Below the pieces are notes generated by a model. It was not told where the DNA came from. It did no database searches and was given only the letters and a program-made list of their open reading frames with translations. Positions 59,081 through 64,000 of a DNA stretch of 64,000 bases are shown here, in pieces (the stretch's first letter is position 1; each line of letters begins with the position of its first letter). The DNA lies in the IMG/VR virus record IMGVR_UViG_3300046501_000558, positions 17,478 through 81,477 of that record; one strand, given 5' to 3'. This DNA is from a virus. Position numbers and translations under genes: made by a program.

Positions 59081-59740
59081 TTAACGTGGCTCATAAGCAC
59101 AAAGCTCTAAGTTATCGATTAATTTTATGGTGCTATAAACTGGATCATTCAAACTATTCGTACTATTACTTTGCAGAACGAGGCTCGCCGTTAAATTAAT
59201 TTTTAAACAATCATTCGTAGTGTTTTGAAGATAAATTGTTCCGTTTTCGTCTGAACTCAATGAGTAGGATACTATTTCATAAATATTGTGAGCTTCTGCA
59301 AAAATTGAATTTAAACCATCCATAATTGAATAGGATGATGTACTAGCTGTAATTCCATGAAAAACTTGATTATTTAAACTTAATGTATAAATAACCGATC
59401 CGTATTGTGTTGGATAATAAAGATTATAACTATTCGTTAATTTGTAAAAATCTGATTGGCAGTTACAACTAGGTATTGCAACTCGTAACACTTGAATACT
59501 AGGTATATTTGTATCAAGTGCATCTTGCACAGCAACATAGTCTAGATTCTTAGGATCATAGCCGAGCATTCCACGTATGTTGGCTTTGGTAATAGTCATC
59601 GGTCGATCTAAACGGCCACGCTTAAATTTTCCAACAAAGATATTATTTATCGGTGCGGATCCTGTAGATCCTGTTTTGTCTGTAACTCCGCTGTATTGAA
59701 TACCCGGTTCATTGCCTAAAATTGAAGTGATGTGTGGCAT
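59081..59740 (-). CDS. Sheath-module protein B: conserved anchor with different C-terminal domain
   Basis: 219 aa. Residues 1-86 almost match those of the 26280 protein, at DNA level as well over about 280 bp, while the rest is unrelated in sequence. The C-terminal 130 residues are polar, beta-rich and Asn/Ser-rich, with two cysteines near the joint (SCNCQSD). I infer a tail-bound surface protein. It has its own late-promoter-like box and precedes the glycosyltransferase gene by 14 bp. Confidence 0.55.
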   Translation of the reverse strand: MPHITSILGNEPGIQYSGVTDKTGSTGSAPINNIFVGKFKRGRLDRPMTITKANIRGMLGYDPKNLDYVAVQDALDTNIPSIQVLRVAIPSCNCQSDFYKLTNSYNLYYPTQYGSVIYTLSLNNQVFHGITASTSSYSIMDGLNSIFAEAHNIYEIVSYSLSSDENGTIYLQNTTNDCLKINLTASLVLQSNSTNSLNDPVYSTIKLIDNLELCAYEPR

Positions 59741-59779
59741 GGTGTTAGCTCATTAAAAGACTAACTAATTATTCAACTT

Positions 59780-59808
59780 TTAAAACTGGCCGTATTTTTA
59801 AAGTTCCA
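59780..59808 (-). promoter_or_regulatory. Late-promoter-like TGGAAC element
   Basis: TTTATGGAAC (box at 59803-59808) followed by TTTAAAAATACGGCCAG and TTTTAAA, in the gap before the gene starting at 59740. It partly overlaps the end region of the gene at 59813. Confidence 0.45.
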
Positions 59809-59812
59809 TAAA

Positions 59813-60739
59813 TTATTCGCGTGTTTTAGAAACTTTATGTACAAAAAGACCGAATTCTTTCAAGTAATGGATCTGAATATCAAATTTATCAATTCTAAGT
59901 AAATCATTTTTATTTGTTTCTAAATTGATAATCTCAACATTTGTAATTGTACAATTCGTTTCTAACTTGAACTTCTTAATATACTGATTAACCATGAAAT
60001 AAATTTCTCTGGTAGTGAGCATCATGCGATTCATATGCTCTACAGCTAACATAGAGTTTTTTCTCTTATTTGATGATCGAACAGTAACAGACCCTAATTT
60101 TGATGGCATTAAAACGGATCCATCATCGAGAGTAACTACAAATGAATAGCCAGCAGTACGAAGATTTTTTATAGTTTCTGCATCAGAATATGTGGGAGAT
60201 ACATCTTTTAGAAGTGTAGTTTTATTTCTTGCAATAAAGTGTGGCCTTTCTTCATTAAGGATTTCTAGCACACTTTTATCAGTCCATGTATAAGGGTGAT
60301 CCTTGCCATGAAGCTTAGTCTCAATAAAAAATATCTCATCAATTGTGACAAATGCTAGAGCTATAGGGCCTGTACGCTTTATATATCCACCTTTCAAAGA
60401 ACTTCCTAGATGAAAATGCACACAACCAAAATCATCTAGAAAACGATCAGAAAACATTGTTTTCTCAATCCCTTTGCTTAGGTACATATTTATATCTTCA
60501 CCATTTTTAATTTTTTCAACTAATTTTACATATCCTTCTGATAAATCTTTAGGTACTTTAAATTTTTTCGATACAGCGACTTTTCTAGGTAAAGGCTTAA
60601 TTCTTTTACTTAAATAATTACTTAACTGCATATATGCAGGAGCTTCGGGATCCAAGTCAATCCCAAGGTTAATAGCATTTTTTTTTGCGGCTAAATTTAC
60701 AGCTAATTGAACTAAGCCATATGGGTATTCTTTTATCAT
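59813..60739 (-). CDS. Accessory protein, 308 aa, possible moron
   Basis: A central segment with FGCVHFHLGSSL, then GPIALAFVTIDEIFFIETKLHG and WTDKSVLEILNEE, resembles a family of uncharacterised bacterial proteins; I cannot name it. It is flanked by intergenic DNA and AT-rich, and separates the sheath-module gene from the capsid/tail genes, so it is probably inserted cargo. No terminator is obvious at its end. Confidence 0.6.
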   Translation of the reverse strand: MIKEYPYGLVQLAVNLAAKKNAINLGIDLDPEAPAYMQLSNYLSKRIKPLPRKVAVSKKFKVPKDLSEGYVKLVEKIKNGEDINMYLSKGIEKTMFSDRFLDDFGCVHFHLGSSLKGGYIKRTGPIALAFVTIDEIFFIETKLHGKDHPYTWTDKSVLEILNEERPHFIARNKTTLLKDVSPTYSDAETIKNLRTAGYSFVVTLDDGSVLMPSKLGSVTVRSSNKRKNSMLAVEHMNRMMLTTREIYFMVNQYIKKFKLETNCTITNVEIINLETNKNDLLRIDKFDIQIHYLKEFGLFVHKVSKTRE

Positions 60740-60974
60740 TCACTAAAATATTGATCAGGGTTTATAAGCATAGCACTTATTTTTTTTAATTTAATACAAA
60801 ACTTCATCGCCTTAACTACTAAAATATAAATTATTATTTTAAATGTATTTATAATTATTAATTGAAAAAGGTGATGGAAGATAACCACTTTCATATTAAT
60901 AGTTAATCTTTCATCACACACGTTTATTATTACTTCAACTACAAAGAATTAAAGGTGTTTTTATAGGTAAACGA
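60740..60974. other. Intergenic DNA
   Basis: AT-rich, with a 61-codon frame (60736-60921) that I regard as noise. No promoter or repeat could be supported. Confidence 0.5.
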
Positions 60975-61748
60975 TTAGTACAAGCCTGCTCGTTTGCCCT
61001 TTTTAACAGAATGGAAACGGCGGTTCAAAGCAGCGCTTGAAAAGGCTTTTACACGTGCTTTAGTTAAAGCAGCCTTCTGTTTTACTGAAAGCTTCACTTT
61101 ACCGCCTACACGCTTATTTACGACCGTGATTTTACCGTTACGTACCGCTTTGATGGCTTTATAAATCACTTTGCCGAATTTACCCTGTTTTACAGTAGTT
61201 TTACCGATACCAGCAGAATCCAGAATCATACCTGAGTCATCAATATCACCATCAACGTCGCCGTAAACGAATGCTTGAACAAATGAGCTTAGCTCTTCAT
61301 CATCGGTTGGTACATTAGATTCTACGATTTCAGCAATTGACTGAAGCGCTTGATCAGCCTCTTCAACACTATCACCAAAAGCCGCATTAATCATGCCGCT
61401 GTCAGAAACGCCAAGAGATTCCATAGCATCTTTTACGTGTGCTGTAATGATGTCTAGAGTCGTTGGATCAATTTCAATATCATCCCCATCATCACTGCCA
61501 CTAAATCCAGCGAGTAAAGCAGCAAAGCGGTCCGATGGTAACTCATCTTCATCTAGATCATTACTTACAATTGAATCTGTAAAGACTAATACAAGAGATA
61601 ACGCAGATAAGCGCAACATACGGTTTTGTTGGTTTAGTTCAGCAATATCAAGGTCAGTTGTATCATCTGCGATTTTTGCGGCTGCATCAGCTGCAGCACT
61701 GTCTAAAACTGGTAAAAAAACTGGATTTAGAGAATCAAATAAATGCAT
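60975..61748 (-). CDS. Virion-associated protein with acidic body and basic tail
   Basis: 257 aa. Residues 1-185 are acidic with Asp clusters (SGSDDGDDIEID). From about 190 the protein is basic and glycine-poor (KVIYKAIKAVRNGK, KKGKRAGLY), as in DNA- or capsid-binding tails. It directly follows the sheath-like gene with 2 bp. An internal head or structural protein is likely. Confidence 0.5.
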   Translation of the reverse strand: MHLFDSLNPVFLPVLDSAAADAAAKIADDTTDLDIAELNQQNRMLRLSALSLVLVFTDSIVSNDLDEDELPSDRFAALLAGFSGSDDGDDIEIDPTTLDIITAHVKDAMESLGVSDSGMINAAFGDSVEEADQALQSIAEIVESNVPTDDEELSSFVQAFVYGDVDGDIDDSGMILDSAGIGKTTVKQGKFGKVIYKAIKAVRNGKITVVNKRVGGKVKLSVKQKAALTKARVKAFSSAALNRRFHSVKKGKRAGLY

Positions 61749-61750
61749 TT

Positions 61751-63073
61751 TTATTGTCCTGGTTTAACTACAGCAAAATTAGAGAAAGCGGCACGTGAAG
61801 CACCATTAGTACAGTAATTACAAGTTACGTCTGAAGCATCAAACGGACGATCAGAACGAGGTACAATTGAAAGCTCGTAATAACCATTGATTTCGGTTGA
61901 ACGAACTAATAATGGGCGGTCTTTTGTGACGCATGAATCAAGAAATTTGGTACATTCTTTAGTGGCATCTTCAATGTAAGTTGACATGCCTTTTAATAAA
62001 TGGCGCATGACAATCGCGTTTAATGTATTGTCAATAAACAGTGAAATATCAGAAGAGTTCACTAATTTTAAAGCAGATGAATGGTCGCCATTCGCTGTCA
62101 GCACATCACCTAGAATGAAGCGTTTACCTGTACGGAAAGTTTGGCGTTCAACCACATTAACTTGTACGTTTGCCAGACGCTTACGCGCGGTGTCATCAAG
62201 CACAATATCATCACGTTTTTTCATGCCAATGTACGTGAATGGAAAATCATAACCAGCGATCGGAGTATGATACGGCGGGATCCCCTTAACGTTCGTTTGT
62301 GCATCACGGCGAGCATTTCTACCTAACAAAGTGCCAATTGCTAAACGTGGCACTAACTTGCCCTGTAAGCCTTGCGCGTTAAGTGGGCGTGCTAAATTTG
62401 GATTCCAAATAAAAGAAACTCGATGATCAAGCGGTGATAAATCTTGGGCAACTTGCTCGACTTGATCAACGTTTAAAGTAGGATCCAATTCAACCAATAA
62501 ACGAATATTTAAATTATCTGCCACACGTAAAAGCTCGGTATATAGAGCAACATCATCAGTGAACGCATAACCTAAGCGAGTCGGCAAGTCATCTAATTGA
62601 GTTAAGATGTTGAAAACAGAATTTATGTTTGATTCAATTGGGTCACTATCCCAATTCAAATCAAGGTATTTACGATTGAGAGTGTTATAGGAATTAAATG
62701 CATCACATAGCTGAATATATTGAATCAACTGATCTACATTTGGGACTGAAACACTAAATTCTTTAAACTCTTGAGAAGCTTCTGCAATAGCCATAATTGA
62801 ATTTTTAGCAGAATCAGAAGGATCTAAAGTACCAATAAACTTATAAATCTGGTCATTAGTGGCAGTGTCAAAAAACGTCAATTCCATTTTGATATTTTCT
62901 AACGTTAATTGGGGATCAGTGGCCGTAAGCTTAACCCGGACCTTTACCCCGTCACCTAAATGACTATGGGGGTCCATCATAATGACCAATGGTGTTCCTA
63001 GAAACATCTCATCTAGTTCATTGTCTCGTTTAAGAAACAAATAACCCTGTGGACCTATATATAAGTAATGCAT
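61751..63073 (-). CDS. Putative tail sheath protein
   Basis: 440 aa. The segment SFIWNPNLARPLNAQGLQGK, then RLAIGTLLGRNARRDAQTNVKG, and RTGKRFILGDVLTAN near residue 315 recalls the conserved C-terminal domains of contractile sheaths. The N-terminus does not carry the anchor module seen in the 26280/59081 proteins. It lies 3 bp after the repeat protein gene. If it is the sheath, its missing N-terminal strand module could be provided by separate proteins. Confidence 0.5.
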   Translation of the reverse strand: MHYLYIGPQGYLFLKRDNELDEMFLGTPLVIMMDPHSHLGDGVKVRVKLTATDPQLTLENIKMELTFFDTATNDQIYKFIGTLDPSDSAKNSIMAIAEASQEFKEFSVSVPNVDQLIQYIQLCDAFNSYNTLNRKYLDLNWDSDPIESNINSVFNILTQLDDLPTRLGYAFTDDVALYTELLRVADNLNIRLLVELDPTLNVDQVEQVAQDLSPLDHRVSFIWNPNLARPLNAQGLQGKLVPRLAIGTLLGRNARRDAQTNVKGIPPYHTPIAGYDFPFTYIGMKKRDDIVLDDTARKRLANVQVNVVERQTFRTGKRFILGDVLTANGDHSSALKLVNSSDISLFIDNTLNAIVMRHLLKGMSTYIEDATKECTKFLDSCVTKDRPLLVRSTEINGYYELSIVPRSDRPFDASDVTCNYCTNGASRAAFSNFAVVKPGQ

Positions 63074-63076
63074 AAA

Positions 63077-64000
63077 TTACCCTTCCACTTTGAAACGTGT
63101 CTTTCCAGACAATGCATTTAATTGTGCAAAGTTTTTCTGAGCCAATGTTTTAGCTCCAATCGTTTTATAGGTAATAATTACACGTTTGTTTTGGCTAAGC
63201 TCTTTACGAGAAACATTACAGTGAGTATTTGCACCAAAATTGGTTACAGCTAGATCTAATGGGCCTAGAACATCCTTTTGTAAAGGTGCAGTGGTTTCAG
63301 TTTTTACAACTTCATCGACCGCAGGTGCAACGACTTCGGTTTCTACAGCTGCTTCAGCTGCAGGCGCAGCGGTTTCAGTTTCTACAGCTGCTTCGACTGC
63401 AGGCGCAACGACTTCGGTTTCTATAGCTGCTTCAGCTGCAGGCGCAGCGGTTTCAGTTTCTACAGCTGCTTCGACTGCAGGCGCAACGACTTCGGTTTCT
63501 ACAGCTGCTTCAGCTGCAGGCGCAGCGGTTTCAGTTTCTACAGCTGCTTCGACTGCAGGTGCAACGACTTCGGTTTCTACAGCTGTTTCAGCTGCAGGCG
63601 CAGCGGTTTCAGTTTCTACAGCTGCTTCGACTGCAGGTGCAACGACTTCGGTTTCTACAGCTGTTTCAGCTGCAGGCGCAGCGGTTTCAGTTTCTACAGC
63701 TGCTTCGACTGCAGGCGCAACGGCTTCAGTTTCTACGGCTGCTTCAGCTGCAGGCGCAGCGGTTTCAGTTTCTACGGCTGCTTCAGCTGCAGGCGCAGCG
63801 GTTTCGGTTTCCACAGCTGCTTCAGCTGCAGGCGCAGCGGTTTCAGTTTCTACAGCTGCTTCGACTGCAGGCGCAACGGCTTCAGTTTCTACGGCTGCTT
63901 CAGCTGCAGGCGCAGCGGTTTCAGTTTCTACGGCTGCTTCAGCTGCAGGCGCAGCGGTTTCGGTTTCCACAGCTGCTTCAGCTGCAGGCGCAGCGGTTTC
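63077..64000 (-). CDS. Repeat protein with 13-residue Val-Glu-Thr-Glu repeats, 5' end outside window
   Basis: The frame is open through the right edge, so the true start is not seen. About 18 units of 13 residues alternate between VETETAAPAAEAA and VETE(A/V)VAPAVEAA, encoded by 39-bp DNA repeats. After the array comes a folded C-terminal domain of about 65 residues (VLGPLDLAVTNFGANTH to GKTRFKVEG). The repeat is acidic, Ala/Pro-rich and probably an extended spacer. It is the first gene before the sheath-like gene. Confidence 0.75.
   Translation of the reverse strand, partial: ETAAPAAEAAVETETAAPAAEAAVETETAAPAAEAAVETEAVAPAVEAAVETETAAPAAEAAVETETAAPAAEAAVETETAAPAAEAAVETEAVAPAVEAAVETETAAPAAETAVETEVVAPAVEAAVETETAAPAAETAVETEVVAPAVEAAVETETAAPAAEAAVETEVVAPAVEAAVETETAAPAAEAAIETEVVAPAVEAAVETETAAPAAEAAVETEVVAPAVDEVVKTETTAPLQKDVLGPLDLAVTNFGANTHCNVSRKELSQNKRVIITYKTIGAKTLAQKNFAQLNALSGKTRFKVEG
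63290..64000. repeat. 39-bp tandem repeat array, runs off window
   Basis: About 18 copies within the window of a 39-bp unit, arranged as 78-bp pairs (one with gcagctgaagcagct-like, one with gcagtcgaagcagct-like sequence). Copies are highly alike, which favours unequal recombination and length variation. Confidence 0.85.

Noticed and set aside
63229-63426. Gln/Leu-rich plus-strand frame in the repeat array
   Set aside because: It is the antisense reading of the 39-bp repeats.
1-64000. tRNA genes
   Set aside because: I looked for cloverleaf-like stretches in the gaps and found none that I could support by eye.

Overview
The window looks like part of a temperate phage-plasmid, a phage that persists as a low-copy plasmid, most likely from Acinetobacter. 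The phage evidence is a contractile-tail virion gene set (portal, sheath-like and tube-like proteins, baseplate J, hub, spike), a lysis module, a small-terminase-like gene and a cI/cro switch. The plasmid evidence is a Rep_3 initiator with a phased iteron array, ParA with a small ribbon-helix-helix-like partner, and HicAB. The host guess rests on low GC, a palindrome upstream of umuC resembling the Acinetobacter UmuDAb operator, and the style of the type VI secretion genes. I ran no database search.

Layout. 1-5783 (minus): unknown virion genes, a tail-lysozyme/tape-like protein, then an operon with a small-terminase-like gene, an XRE regulator and a VRR-NUC nuclease. 5784-8580: accessory genes and HicAB. 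8581-13719 (minus): small phage genes and two cytosine-C5 methyltransferases. 13940-16033: Rep gene and origin. 16034-20496 (minus): early genes, with a Dam-type methyltransferase, a DnaC-like loader, a replisome-organiser-like protein and Cro. 20725-24618 (plus): repressor, ERF recombinase, a GATC-rich repeat region, ParA and its partner. 24870-26078: integrase. 26280-30610 (minus): sheath-module proteins, lysozyme, holin candidates and baseplate proteins. 30684-35517 (minus): packed small accessory genes and an ExoX-like exonuclease. 35755-45122 (mostly plus): cargo, with a HEPN-like protein, TetR, a folded RNA candidate, a type VI toxin-immunity cassette, umuC and membrane proteins. 45158-64000 (minus): a 1000-residue polyvalent protein, then portal, baseplate and tail genes, a glycosyltransferase, the sheath-like protein and a protein made of 13-residue repeats that runs off the window.

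Three dispersed DNA motifs appear to tie the element together. A 14-bp palindrome, about ATRCATTAATGYAT, sits at the switch, the early promoters and the cargo promoters, and is probably the operator of the phage repressor or Cro. A TGGAAT/C box followed about 15-17 bases later by a T-rich block lies upstream of most structural transcription units and looks like a late promoter. AAATGATCATTT palindromes sit at early promoters and fill the DNA beside parA; they could be a centromere, a regulatory site, or targets of the encoded Dam-type enzyme.

Several genes were outside the supplied reading frames or are broken: a 48-codon gene at 34386-34532, an amber-interrupted gene at 42472-42714, and a decayed third copy of the sheath-like module at 27101-27528.
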